Assembly (NCBI GenBank): GCA_002449665.1
Contig: DJXH01000064.1
Location: 1,866 to 44,361, forward strand
Reading direction: 5' to 3'
DNA: 42,496 nucleotides
Source of the DNA: Bacteroidales bacterium UBA7009
GTDB taxonomy: Bacteria; Bacteroidota; Bacteroidia; Bacteroidales; Paludibacteraceae
The notes beneath the pieces were generated by a model that worked only from the letters and a program-made list of their open reading frames with translations, searched no databases and was not told the origin of the DNA. A program made the translations under genes and the position numbers. Every line of letters starts with the position of its first letter. Position 1 is the stretch's first letter. Shown here one piece after another: positions 8,465 to 16,799 of this stretch.

Positions 8465-10306
8465 TTACTCCTCTGACAGGCGCATCAGTTCTTCTCTGTA
8501 AGAGCTGAAAATCTTGGATTTGGATACCATTCCTTTGTACCTTTTCTCGCTGTCCACCACGGGCAGGTTCCATGCTCCCGTGTCTTCAAATGTCTCCATC
8601 ACTTTCTCCATCTGCATATCTTCTGTAAGTATGGCGGCGGGGGATGTCATCAGTTGTTTGACTGTAAAACGGTGATACAAGCGTGGCTGGAACATTATAT
8701 TCCTTACCTCGTCAAGCAGCAGCACGCCGCATAGTTTGCCGTTTTTGTCTATGACTGGGAAGATGTTACGCCTGCTCTTGGCTATCACTCTCACAAGTTC
8801 GCCGAGCCTCATATCGGGCGGCACGGTCTGAAGGTCGGTTTCGAGCACGCTGTCCAAGTGCATTAGTGTCAGCACGGAGCGGTCTTTGTTGTGAGTGAGC
8901 AGTTCGCCTTTCTGCGCAAGGCGTATGGCATACAGGCTGTGAGGCTCGAAAACAAGTATGGTCAGATATGACACTACCGATACGATGATAAGCGGCAGGA
9001 AGAGGTGGTATCCGCCTGTGAGTTCGGCTATGAGGAAGATGCCGGTCAGCGGTGCGTGCATCACGCCCGACATCAGTCCTGCCATACCGACAAGTGCAAA
9101 ATTGGCTTCCGACACGTTTATTCCAATCAGGTTAAACACTCTGGCGCATACAAAGCCCGTTACTGCACCGACGAACAGACTTGGTGCGAAGATACCTCCC
9201 ACGCCGCCACCGCCGTTGGTAGCAACCGAGGCTACCACCTTGAGCAGTATGACGAGTACGAAATAGGCTACTATCACCCAAGCCGAATGACCCAAAAAGG
9301 AGAGCGGACTCACTTCAAATGCTTTGAGCGAGTTGCCGTTGATAAGGTCGCCTATTACATCGTAGCCCTCGCCGTATAGAGGCGGGAAAACGAAGATGAG
9401 CAGACCGAGTGTCAGTCCGCCGACCACCGTCTTGAGTCCCATAGAGCGGACACGTTGCTTGAAGAGCCGTTCGAGAGAGTTGGTGGCGCGGGTAAAATAG
9501 AGCGAACTCAGTCCGCAGAGTACGCCGAGAATAACATACCACGGAATTTTCCCAAGCACGAACGGGTCGGAAATCTGCAACTCAAACATCGGGTCTCTGC
9601 CCATCGTTATGTATGCCCATACCGTTGCCGTAACTGACGAGATTAGAAGCGGAGCGACGGAGGTCATGGTGATGTCCATCATCAGCACCTCAAGCGTGAA
9701 GACCAGACCCGTGATAGGTGCTTTGAAGATGCCGCCTATCGCGCCGGCAGCACCGCAGCCTATAAGCAGCATCATCGTCTTCTGGTCAAGACGGAAAAAC
9801 TTGGCGAGGTTAGACCCTATCGCCGCGCCGGTCAGCACGATAGGTGCCTCTGCTCCCACCGAACCGCCAAAGCCTATGGTCAGTCCGGACGAGATAACCG
9901 AACTCCACATATTATGCGGCTTGATGATAGACTTGCGCTGCGAGATGGCGTAGAGGATTTTCGTTATGCCGTGGCTGATGTCGTCGCGCACTACATAGTG
10001 GACAAACAGCGAAGAAAGGGTAATACCGAGAAAAGGGAAAACGAAATACAAAAAATCATATTCGCCTTGCACCACATAATGCTCAAGCAGACTTTGGATA
10101 AGGTGAATAAACTGCTTGAGAAGGTATGCTGCCAAAGCACAAAAACTACCAACGAAAAAACTGAGTATGAGTACTGTCTGTTTTTCGTTGATATGTTTTT
10201 CGCGCCATTCGATAGCCGCATCGTAGGCTCTTTGCAGGCGTTGATTATGCAGTATGTTGTTTCTTATGCGTCCCAACCTATGCCCCTGTATTTGTTTAAG
10301 TCCCAC
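8465..10306 (-). CDS. ClC-family chloride channel/transporter with C-terminal CBS pair
   Basis: Moves chloride, or exchanges Cl-/H+, across the inner membrane. The 613-residue protein has roughly ten or more membrane helices in residues 45-440. The ClC filter motifs are GFGGSVGAEAP (gating Glu153) and GGIFAPSLF (about 370-378). Two CBS domains follow (about 470-613) and probably sense adenine nucleotides. The only plausible in-frame start upstream of the first helix region is GTG at 10306, which overlaps the obgE 3' end by 43 bp; TTG and CTG codons further in are alternatives, so the N-terminus is uncertain. It is the last gene of the leftward obgE run. Confidence 0.9.
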   Translation of the reverse strand: MGLKQIQGHRLGRIRNNILHNQRLQRAYDAAIEWREKHINEKQTVLILSFFVGSFCALAAYLLKQFIHLIQSLLEHYVVQGEYDFLYFVFPFLGITLSSLFVHYVVRDDISHGITKILYAISQRKSIIKPHNMWSSVISSGLTIGFGGSVGAEAPIVLTGAAIGSNLAKFFRLDQKTMMLLIGCGAAGAIGGIFKAPITGLVFTLEVLMMDITMTSVAPLLISSVTATVWAYITMGRDPMFELQISDPFVLGKIPWYVILGVLCGLSSLYFTRATNSLERLFKQRVRSMGLKTVVGGLTLGLLIFVFPPLYGEGYDVIGDLINGNSLKAFEVSPLSFLGHSAWVIVAYFVLVILLKVVASVATNGGGGVGGIFAPSLFVGAVTGFVCARVFNLIGINVSEANFALVGMAGLMSGVMHAPLTGIFLIAELTGGYHLFLPLIIVSVVSYLTILVFEPHSLYAIRLAQKGELLTHNKDRSVLTLMHLDSVLETDLQTVPPDMRLGELVRVIAKSRRNIFPVIDKNGKLCGVLLLDEVRNIMFQPRLYHRFTVKQLMTSPAAILTEDMQMEKVMETFEDTGAWNLPVVDSEKRYKGMVSKSKIFSSYREELMRLSEE

Positions 10307-11427
10307 TCTTCCTCCACTTCGTTGAGATAGATGGTATGCTCTTCCTCGTCTTCTGTTTGGTCATCCGTATCTTTCTCGCGCTCAACGGTCTGTATGTCAA
10401 TGGGCTTGTGTGAAATCTCTATTACTTGGTTCTGCTCTTTTTCGAGTTCAGCCCATATAAGGTCTTTGAGTGTGTCTATGTTCAGTCCGCTTACGCTTGA
10501 TATGGCCACCACTTCCACTCCGAGACTTTTTTTGAGTCTTTCTATCTGTTTGCTGTCCGGCTGCTCCACATCACATTTGGTGATGGCAAGCAGGCGTGAT
10601 TTGCTGAGCAGTTCTGTGTTGTATTTCTCCACCTCGCTGAGCAAAATGTTATATTCACGCTCTATGTTTTCGCTCGTAACGGGCACCATGAACAGCAGTA
10701 CGGCGTTGCGTTCGATATGGCGTAAGAACCTAAGTCCCAAGCCTTTGCCCTCTGCCGCTCCTTCTATTATGCCGGGTATGTCCGCCATGCAGAATGAGCG
10801 TTCGTCTCTGTATTGCACTATGCCGAGTTGTGGCGTTAGAGTGGTGAAGGGGTAGTCGGCTATTTCGGGTTTGGCTGCGCTCACTACGCTGAGCAGAGTC
10901 GATTTGCCGGCATTGGGGAAACCGACAAGACCTACATCGGCAAGCACTTTAAGTTGGAGAATGACGTTGCGTTCTTCTGCCGGTTCGCCGGGCTGTGCAT
11001 ATCGTGGAGCCTGGTTGGTGGCGGTGCGGAAATGCCAGTTGCCAAGTCCGCCTCTGCCGCCTTTGAGCAGGGTTATTTTCTCTCCGTGTTCTTTCACCTC
11101 ACACAGCCATTCTCCCGTATCGCCGTCATATACGACCGTTCCGCAGGGGACGTCTATTATGCGGTCTTCGCCCTGTTTGCCGAAGGAGCGGCTGTCGCCG
11201 CCTTTGCCGCCGTCTGTCGCCATAATGTGCTTTTGGTATTTGAGGTGGAGCAGTGTCCAGAGGTTGCTGTTGCCGCGAAGGATGATATGTCCGCCTCTGC
11301 CGCCATCGCCGCCGTCCGGACCGCCCTTAGGCAGGTATTTGGCACGATGCAGGTGCATACAACCCGCACCGCCTTTGCCGGAGCGGCAGTAAATCTTAAC
11401 GTAGTCGATAAAATTGCCGTTTGCCAT
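10264..11427 (-). CDS. obgE: Obg family GTPase
   Basis: Ribosome-associated GTPase acting in late 50S assembly and the stringent response. The glycine-rich Obg domain (residues 1-158, e.g. KGGPDGGDGGRGG) precedes a G domain with G1 GFPNAGKS (169-176), a G3 DIPG motif and G4 TKCD. A C-terminal acidic tail (DDQTEDEEEH) replaces the OCT domain seen in some phyla. The length of 387 is typical for Bacteroidetes. It lies directly downstream of adk (25-bp gap), a common Bacteroidetes pairing. The final codons overlap the GTG proposed for the ClC gene. Confidence 0.96.
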   Translation of the reverse strand: MANGNFIDYVKIYCRSGKGGAGCMHLHRAKYLPKGGPDGGDGGRGGHIILRGNSNLWTLLHLKYQKHIMATDGGKGGDSRSFGKQGEDRIIDVPCGTVVYDGDTGEWLCEVKEHGEKITLLKGGRGGLGNWHFRTATNQAPRYAQPGEPAEERNVILQLKVLADVGLVGFPNAGKSTLLSVVSAAKPEIADYPFTTLTPQLGIVQYRDERSFCMADIPGIIEGAAEGKGLGLRFLRHIERNAVLLFMVPVTSENIEREYNILLSEVEKYNTELLSKSRLLAITKCDVEQPDSKQIERLKKSLGVEVVAISSVSGLNIDTLKDLIWAELEKEQNQVIEISHKPIDIQTVEREKDTDDQTEDEEEHTIYLNEVEEEWDLNKYRGIGWDA

Positions 11428-11452
11428 TTATGTGTGTGTAAGTGGATGAGTG

Positions 11453-12031
11453 TCAGTTTTTGTTGATAAGCGAGAGAATGGTATCCACTTGTGCAAAAGT
11501 GTCTTCCATCGAGTAGTTGCCGTTGATAAGGAAGTAGTTGTGGCGTTTGAGGTAGTAGCCGCATACGGGTTTGGTAACTTCGTGGTAGATTTTTATACGC
11601 TTTTTTATGGTCTCGAAGTTGTCGTCTGCGCGTCCGCTGGTTTTACCTCTGTTGAGCAGGCGTTTGATTACCTCGTCTTCGTCCACGGCAAGGTCTATCA
11701 TCACGGCTTCCATGTTCCGTCTTTCGAGCAGCAGAGTGAGTGCTTCCGCCTGCTCTACGGTGCGGGGATAGCCGTCAAAGATAACGCCCTTGCAGTCGTT
11801 GGGCAGGGTGTCGAGATAGTGGGCGATGATGTGTATCATCTTGTGGTCGGGTACGAGGTTGCCTTTGGAGATGATAGAGTCTATCTCTTTGCCCAGTTCG
11901 CTGCCCGACTTTATTTCAGAGCGCAGCACATCGCCCGTGGAGAGGTGTTGCAGTCCGTATTTCTTTACAATAAAATCCGATTGAGTACCTTTTCCGCTTC
12001 CGGGTGCTCCGAATAGAATAATGTTTAGCAT
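11453..12031 (-). CDS. adk: Adenylate kinase
   Basis: Interconverts ATP, AMP and ADP. P-loop GAPGSGKGT is at residues 8-16, STGDVLR is in the AMP-binding region and the lid is short (NRGKTSGRADDN), without the zinc-binding cysteines of long adenylate kinases. The start was set at the ATG at 12031, giving 192 residues that begin MLNIILFGAP; the longer frame upstream runs into the preceding gene and is not conserved. The gap to the PorE-like stop is 17 bp, so it is co-transcribed. Confidence 0.96.
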   Translation of the reverse strand: MLNIILFGAPGSGKGTQSDFIVKKYGLQHLSTGDVLRSEIKSGSELGKEIDSIISKGNLVPDHKMIHIIAHYLDTLPNDCKGVIFDGYPRTVEQAEALTLLLERRNMEAVMIDLAVDEDEVIKRLLNRGKTSGRADDNFETIKKRIKIYHEVTKPVCGYYLKRHNYFLINGNYSMEDTFAQVDTILSLINKN

Positions 12032-12048
12032 ATATTTTGTTTTCTTTG

Positions 12049-14166
12049 TTAATACAGTTTGTATGTTGTTTTGAGTACTCTGAACTCCGTGCGGCGGTTT
12101 ATCTGATTGCATATCTCCTGTTGCTCGGGCGTAAGGGTTAGTATAAACTCTTCGTCAAGCACTTGGTCTATGGGTATGAACTGATGCTTGTCGTGCAGCC
12201 CCTTGTCCGCTGCTTTGGGTTTGCTTTCGCCGTAGCCGACGGGGGTCAGTCGCTCCTTGTCTATGCCGTGCTTGATGAGGAAGTCCACACAGGCTTGTGC
12301 GCGCTTTTCGCTCAGCGTGCGGTTGCTTACGGAGTCGCCCACCATATCGGTGTGTGCACCAAGTTCGATAGTTATATACGGGTTGTCCTGCATCATCTTA
12401 ACCAGTCCGAGCAGTTCGCCGCTGCTGCTTTCCGTCAGTTCCCATTTGCCGAACTCGTACAGCACGTTGTTCATCGTTATGGGTTTGGATACGGGTGCGA
12501 GCGAGAAGTCTTGCGTATAGACTTTGCTCTCTGCGGCATCGCCGGTCTCAAGTGTCTGTTTCTGATTGAGATAGCCGCGTGAGGCTGCAAGCATTATATA
12601 CTTGACGTTGGGTTGCAGTTTGAGCCTGTAGGTGCCGTCTTTGCGTATCTGCAGTTTCTGGTTGGTGCCGTCGTTGCCCACCATACGCAGTACGCCTCCT
12701 GCCAACGGTTCGCCGTTGTTGTCCGTTACTTTGCCTTCTACAGACAGTATTATCTCCGGCAGAACGAAGCGGTATATCTTGTCATCGCCTTTTTTCTGTC
12801 CTCTGTTGGACGAGAAAAAGCCGTTTTGCTTATCGCCTTCAAAGGTAACTCCGAAGTCGTCAGCCGAACTGTTGAACGGCATTCCCATATTCTCCACTAC
12901 CACGATTTTCATTTTCTGCGGCTCAAGAGTGTCGGCAAGTGCAATCATAGTGTCCTTGCCGGTAGGTATGGCGCGGAAGATGTCAAGTCCGCCGAAGCCG
13001 GGATGACCGGTGGAGGAGAAATAGAGCGTTCCGTCTTTGCGTATGACAGGGTACATCTCGTCGTTGCTTGTGTTGATTTGCGGACCGAGGTTGACGGGGG
13101 CAGTCCATTGGTCGTCAATGTTTTCCGCCATCCATATATCTTTTCCGCCGTAGCCTCCCGGGGCATCGCTTACGAAATATATAGTGTCGCCTTTCGCGCT
13201 TATGGCGGGGTGTCCCACCGTAATGCTGCTGTCGGCGAATAGTTTCACTTCTTTAGGTTCGCCCCACTCACCGCCGGTGCGGTCGGAGCGGAAAATTTTA
13301 GCACCGAGGTCTTGTCCGTTGACGGGGCGGGAGTAGGTGAAATACATCGTCTTGCCGTCTGCCGTAAAGCAGCACGCTCCCACTTCCGTCTTGCCGGCTT
13401 TGTTGCCGGTGTCGGTGGAGTCGTTGGCGGCTTCTTTTTCTTCTTCCTGCTCGCCTTCAAATATGCTTTGTACCGGCACTATCTCCTGCCATCTGCCGTT
13501 GGCATCCTTGCGCGTGGTAAAGAGCGAGAAGACGGCTTGACCCGTTACCGAACTGGGGCGGTCAAGTCCTTTCTTTTCTCCTCTGCGACTCACTTTGCGG
13601 TTGCTCGTAAACATCAGTGCGTCAGCGTTCTCGCCTATGAAAGCGGGGCAGCAGTCGGCAGATGCGCGCTTGGCGGCAAAGTCTTTGGCAAGCGTTACCT
13701 TGTATTTGCTTTTCTGCTTTTTCCATTCGGCAGCGTGCTCGCAGGCATACACTCCCGCCTGTGCAACATAACTATCCCCATGCCGCTCAAGGTAGAGGCG
13801 GTAGTTCTTCTCCGCATCTTTGTATTTGCCTTGGTATTGCTGTGCTTGTGCAAGCCGCAGATATACGATGTCGTCTGTGTCGGCGTATTTATACTTTACC
13901 GCCTGCCGGTACATATTCTCGGCACGCGGGTTATTGAGTATGCGGTAACACTCGCCCTGTTGGAACGCAACCTTGGCTTTAAGGCTGCGTTCCTTCTTGG
14001 CGGGTATCTGTCCGTAGCAGTTCTTATACAGCCGTCCTGCCTCGTAGTATTCGCCTATGGCAAACTTCTTGTCGGCACGTTTGACGCGCTGTTGTATGCT
14101 GCACGAACAAAGGCTGCCCAAGAGGACAGCCGTTGTCAATAAATATGAAATCTTACTCCAGTTCAT
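12049..14166 (-). CDS. PorE-like outer-membrane lipoprotein (TPR, beta-propeller, CRD, OmpA)
   Basis: 705 residues. A lipoprotein signal with Cys22 (LCSC) is followed by TPR-like helices (about 30-160), PD40/WD40-type propeller repeats with PDGTLYF-like strands (about 170-450), a carboxypeptidase-regulatory-like domain (about 485-565) and an OmpA C-terminal peptidoglycan-binding domain (about 575-700) with GAHTDMVGDSVSNRTLSEKRA. This order is the one described for PorE of the type IX secretion system in Porphyromonas gingivalis, but similar lipoproteins occur in Bacteroidetes without that system. It anchors the outer membrane to peptidoglycan; the T9SS role is inference. Its ATG overlaps the DUF1015 stop by 14 bp. 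Confidence 0.85.
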   Translation of the reverse strand: MNWSKISYLLTTAVLLGSLCSCSIQQRVKRADKKFAIGEYYEAGRLYKNCYGQIPAKKERSLKAKVAFQQGECYRILNNPRAENMYRQAVKYKYADTDDIVYLRLAQAQQYQGKYKDAEKNYRLYLERHGDSYVAQAGVYACEHAAEWKKQKSKYKVTLAKDFAAKRASADCCPAFIGENADALMFTSNRKVSRRGEKKGLDRPSSVTGQAVFSLFTTRKDANGRWQEIVPVQSIFEGEQEEEKEAANDSTDTGNKAGKTEVGACCFTADGKTMYFTYSRPVNGQDLGAKIFRSDRTGGEWGEPKEVKLFADSSITVGHPAISAKGDTIYFVSDAPGGYGGKDIWMAENIDDQWTAPVNLGPQINTSNDEMYPVIRKDGTLYFSSTGHPGFGGLDIFRAIPTGKDTMIALADTLEPQKMKIVVVENMGMPFNSSADDFGVTFEGDKQNGFFSSNRGQKKGDDKIYRFVLPEIILSVEGKVTDNNGEPLAGGVLRMVGNDGTNQKLQIRKDGTYRLKLQPNVKYIMLAASRGYLNQKQTLETGDAAESKVYTQDFSLAPVSKPITMNNVLYEFGKWELTESSSGELLGLVKMMQDNPYITIELGAHTDMVGDSVSNRTLSEKRAQACVDFLIKHGIDKERLTPVGYGESKPKAADKGLHDKHQFIPIDQVLDEEFILTLTPEQQEICNQINRRTEFRVLKTTYKLY

Positions 14167-15397
14167 GTATTACGAGTCCGCTGCGCAGTTTGGGCTCAAA
14201 CCACGTTGTCTTAGGCGGCATAATGTTGCCCGAGTCGGCAATGTCGATAATCTGTTGCATAGTAACGGGATAGAGAGCGAGAGCCACTTTCATTTCGCCC
14301 GAATCAACACGGCGTTTGAGTTCGCCGAGACCGCGAATACCGCCTACAAAGTCAATACGCTTGTCGGAACGCAGGTCTTTGATGCCGAGTATTTTGTCGA
14401 GGATAAGGTCGGAGGAGATGGTAACGTCGAGTACGCCGATGGGGTCGTTGTCGTCGTAGCGTCCGGCTTTGGCTGTCAGGCTGTACCATTTGCCGCCGAG
14501 GTAGAGGCTGAAGTTGTGCAGACGGGCGGGTTTGTATATCTCCGTACCCTTGTCTTCAACGTCGAAGTTCTCGCGAACTTTATCAAGGAACTGCTCGTCT
14601 GTCAGTCCGTTCAGGTCTTTTACTACGCGGTTGTAGTCCATGATGTTCAGTTGGTTGTCGGGGAAGCAAACGGCGAGGAAGTAGTTATATTCCTCTTTGC
14701 CCGTATGGTTGGGGTTCTGCTGTTTGCGCTCGTTGCCTACGAGGGCTGCTGCTGCTGAACGGTGGTGTCCGTCGGCAATGTACATTGCCGGTATGGCTGC
14801 TACAAGTTCGGTGATGCGGCGGATGTCGTTCTCGTCGTCTATTATCCAGAACTTGTGTCCGAAGCCGTCTATCTGTGCAACGAAGTCATATTCAGGCTGT
14901 TTGGCTGTGTATTTAGCGATGATGGCATCGAGTTCGTCCACGTGTTTGTAAGCAAAGAAGACGGGTTCTATGTTGGCGTTGTTTACGCGCACGTGTTTCA
15001 TACGGTCTTCTTCTTTGTCTTTGCGGGTAAGTTCGTGTTTCTTTATCTTACCCTCCATATAGTCTTCCATGTTGGCAGCCACCACGAGACCATATTGTAT
15101 CTTGTCGCCCATTGTCTGTGCATAGACATAGTAGTTTTCTTTCGGGTCTTGCACGAGCCAGCCGTTGCGGCGGAAGAGGTCAAAATGCTCTCTTGCGCTC
15201 TGATATACTTTCGGATCGTGTTCATCTGTACCCAGCTCAAAGTTGATTTCGGGCTTGATGATGTGGTAAAGCGACATCTCGTTGCCTTCAGCCTCACGGC
15301 GTGCCTCTTCGGAGTTCAATACATCATACGGACGAGAGTTGACTTTCTCGACAAGTGCTTTTGGCGGACGAATACCGCGAAATGGTTTGATTCTCAT
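14153..15397 (-). CDS. DUF1015 family protein
   Basis: A 414-residue soluble protein beginning RIKPFRGIRPPKALVEKV with the SRPYDVLNSEEA segment. It contains the conserved ADGHHRSAAA motif around residue 208 and KDLNGL afterwards, both typical of DUF1015. Family members often lie beside phosphoglycerate dehydrogenase in Bacteroidetes, but here the neighbours are bactofilin (57-bp gap) and the PorE-like gene (14-bp overlap). No signal peptide is present. The biochemical function is unknown. The DGHH segment looks like an active or metal-binding site, which I infer from its conservation only. Confidence 0.88.
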   Translation of the reverse strand: MRIKPFRGIRPPKALVEKVNSRPYDVLNSEEARREAEGNEMSLYHIIKPEINFELGTDEHDPKVYQSAREHFDLFRRNGWLVQDPKENYYVYAQTMGDKIQYGLVVAANMEDYMEGKIKKHELTRKDKEEDRMKHVRVNNANIEPVFFAYKHVDELDAIIAKYTAKQPEYDFVAQIDGFGHKFWIIDDENDIRRITELVAAIPAMYIADGHHRSAAAALVGNERKQQNPNHTGKEEYNYFLAVCFPDNQLNIMDYNRVVKDLNGLTDEQFLDKVRENFDVEDKGTEIYKPARLHNFSLYLGGKWYSLTAKAGRYDDNDPIGVLDVTISSDLILDKILGIKDLRSDKRIDFVGGIRGLGELKRRVDSGEMKVALALYPVTMQQIIDIADSGNIMPPKTTWFEPKLRSGLVIHELE

Positions 15398-15454
15398 AAT
15401 AAATGAAAATTTAAGATGTTATTATTATGGATTATTTCCAATAATGTCTTTGTC

Positions 15455-15808
15455 CTACTTCTGCGGCTGATTGCCCATAGAGCAGGTGCCGTTAAACACG
15501 GCATCGGGTTCCACTATGAGCGTTTGTGTCTTCACCTCGCCTTGAATGTTACCCGTAGAGCGCAGGGCGAGGGTCTGTGAGGTCTGCACTTTGCCGTCAA
15601 GCCTGCCCATTATCTCTGCGTTTTGGCAGGTGATAGTACCTTTCAGGGAGCCTTTTTCGCCTATCACTACCTTGCCCGAACACTGTAAGTCGCCTTCCAC
15701 CGTACCATCGATGCGAATGTCGGAGTCTGCTATTATCGTTCCTATTATCTTGCTGCCTGCCGTGAGGGCGTTGTATAATGTGCCTGATTGTTGCTGTTGG
15801 TTTGCCAT
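15455..15808 (-). CDS. Bactofilin (polymer-forming cytoskeletal protein)
   Basis: Bactofilins form non-polar filaments through a right-handed beta-helix and scaffold cell-envelope enzymes. The 117-residue protein has a short disordered N-terminus (MANQQQQSG) followed by the repeating beta-helix pattern from about residue 20 (GTIIADSDIRIDGTVEGDL, VVIGEKGSLKGTI, AEIMGRLDGKV). I set the start at the ATG at 15808; an upstream ATG at 15835 would add nine non-conserved residues. It is the first gene of the leftward run and has its own promoter at 15847-15878. Confidence 0.9.
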   Translation of the reverse strand: MANQQQQSGTLYNALTAGSKIIGTIIADSDIRIDGTVEGDLQCSGKVVIGEKGSLKGTITCQNAEIMGRLDGKVQTSQTLALRSTGNIQGEVKTQTLIVEPDAVFNGTCSMGNQPQK

Positions 15809-15846
15809 AGTTGTGCGTGATTTGTGTATTGTCAAAAAAATGCCTA

Positions 15847-15878
15847 CAAAAGTACGGCTTTTTCACAATCTGTGCAAG
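15847..15878 (-). promoter_or_regulatory. Promoter of the bactofilin-to-ClC run
   Basis: Minus-strand TACTTTTG (15847-15854) matches TAnnTTTG. CTTG (15875-15878) lies 20 bp upstream as a near-consensus -33 box. It sits about 40 bp above the bactofilin ATG. Confidence 0.65.
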
Positions 15879-15914
15879 TATATGAGCAATTTTTAGTAAA
15901 AACATACACTAAAA

Positions 15915-15946
15915 TTTGGCAACAACGGATATTATCACTACTTTTG
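15915..15946 (+). promoter_or_regulatory. Promoter of the small membrane protein/OmpH/Wzi operon
   Basis: TTTG (15915-15918), 20 bp, TACTTTTG (15939-15946): a perfect Bacteroidetes promoter 20 bp before the ATG at 15967. Confidence 0.82.
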
Positions 15947-15966
15947 CAGGCTAATTACACAGGCTT

Positions 15967-16173
15967 ATGAAATATCTTATAGTCATTTCTCTTATTGCGG
16001 CGGCTGTTTTGCTGCTTTCGGTACGTATTATCTTCAAGCGCGGCGGACGTTTCTCCTCGCAGCATATATCCGAGAGCAAAGCGATGCGAGAGAGGGGTAT
16101 CACCTGCGCCACGTCGCAAGACCGCCTACAGCGTAAAGCCGCAGGGAGAAGATTAGACGTGAAAAACTTATAA
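15967..16173 (+). CDS. Small single-pass membrane protein, unknown function
   Basis: 68 residues: one N-terminal hydrophobic helix (about 3-24), then a basic stretch FKRGGRF and the segment ALRERGITCATSQDR-like (here AMRERGITCATSQDR). I believe this segment recurs in small Bacteroidales proteins of this type, but no function is known to me. A perfect promoter stands 20 bp upstream and ompH follows after 32 bp, so it is a genuine first cistron and not a chance frame. The invariant-looking Cys and the basic tail would face the cytoplasm or periplasm depending on topology, which I cannot decide. Confidence 0.75.
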   Translation: MKYLIVISLIAAAVLLLSVRIIFKRGGRFSSQHISESKAMRERGITCATSQDRLQRKAAGRRLDVKNL

Positions 16174-16205
16174 AAAGCAATAATAATCTGAAAAACAATA
16201 AAATA

Positions 16206-16799
16206 ATGAACAAGATTCAAATCGTACTCAATTCTGTTTTTGCCGTGGCTTTGGTCACGCTCTTTATCCTCTTTTTCTCTTTCCGCAAGTCTTCGCCCGC
16301 AGGTGAGCAGACTGCCGCTGTAGTTGAGCAGGGCAATATGCCGGTGGCTTATATCAACGTGGACAGCCTCTTACAGCATTATACTTTTGCGCAGGAAGCA
16401 AAGGAAAGACTGATGCAAAAGCAGGAAAATGCCAATCTGACCTTCAACAAGAGTCTGCGCACCCTGCAAAAGGAGATGAACGACCACCAGCAGAAGATGG
16501 AAAACCACGCATACCTCTCCGAGCAGCGCGCCCGCAGCGAAATACAGCGTCTGCAAAACAAGCAGCAGGAGCTTGAGGAACTTGAAGCCAAACTCTCGCA
16601 GGAGTTTATGCTTGAGAACCAGAAAATCAATATGCAACTTGCCGACTCGCTCACCACTTTCCTCAAAGTGTTCAATGCCGACGGGCGTTTCCATATTATC
16701 TTGAGCAACACCGCCAACGACAACGTGCTGATGGCTAACGAAGCGTATGATATTACCAACCAAGTAATTGACGGTCTCAATGCACGCTGCAATAAATAA
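16206..16799 (+). CDS. OmpH/Skp family periplasmic chaperone
   Basis: Skp-like chaperones hold unfolded outer-membrane proteins in the periplasm. The 197-residue protein has an N-terminal membrane/signal helix (about 8-26), the family start VAYINVDSLLQHYTFAQEAKE-type segment, and long charged coiled-coil helices (about 60-150) rich in Gln, Glu and Lys. Without an obvious cleavage site it may remain membrane-anchored. The next gene, encoding an outer-membrane barrel, begins inside its 3' end (20-bp overlap from 16780). That suggests a chaperone-client pairing, which is inference. Confidence 0.88.
   Translation: MNKIQIVLNSVFAVALVTLFILFFSFRKSSPAGEQTAAVVEQGNMPVAYINVDSLLQHYTFAQEAKERLMQKQENANLTFNKSLRTLQKEMNDHQQKMENHAYLSEQRARSEIQRLQNKQQELEELEAKLSQEFMLENQKINMQLADSLTTFLKVFNADGRFHIILSNTANDNVLMANEAYDITNQVIDGLNARCNK

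Noticed and set aside
13312..14142. 276-codon plus-strand frame with hydrophobic stretches
   Set aside because: Antisense to the PorE-like gene, which has clear domains over the same region.
16768..16779. TTG start for the Wzi-like gene
   Set aside because: The ATG at 16780 in the same frame leads directly into the signal peptide; the TTG adds four residues only. The same reasoning rejected upstream TTG starts at 4000, 7003 and 35975.
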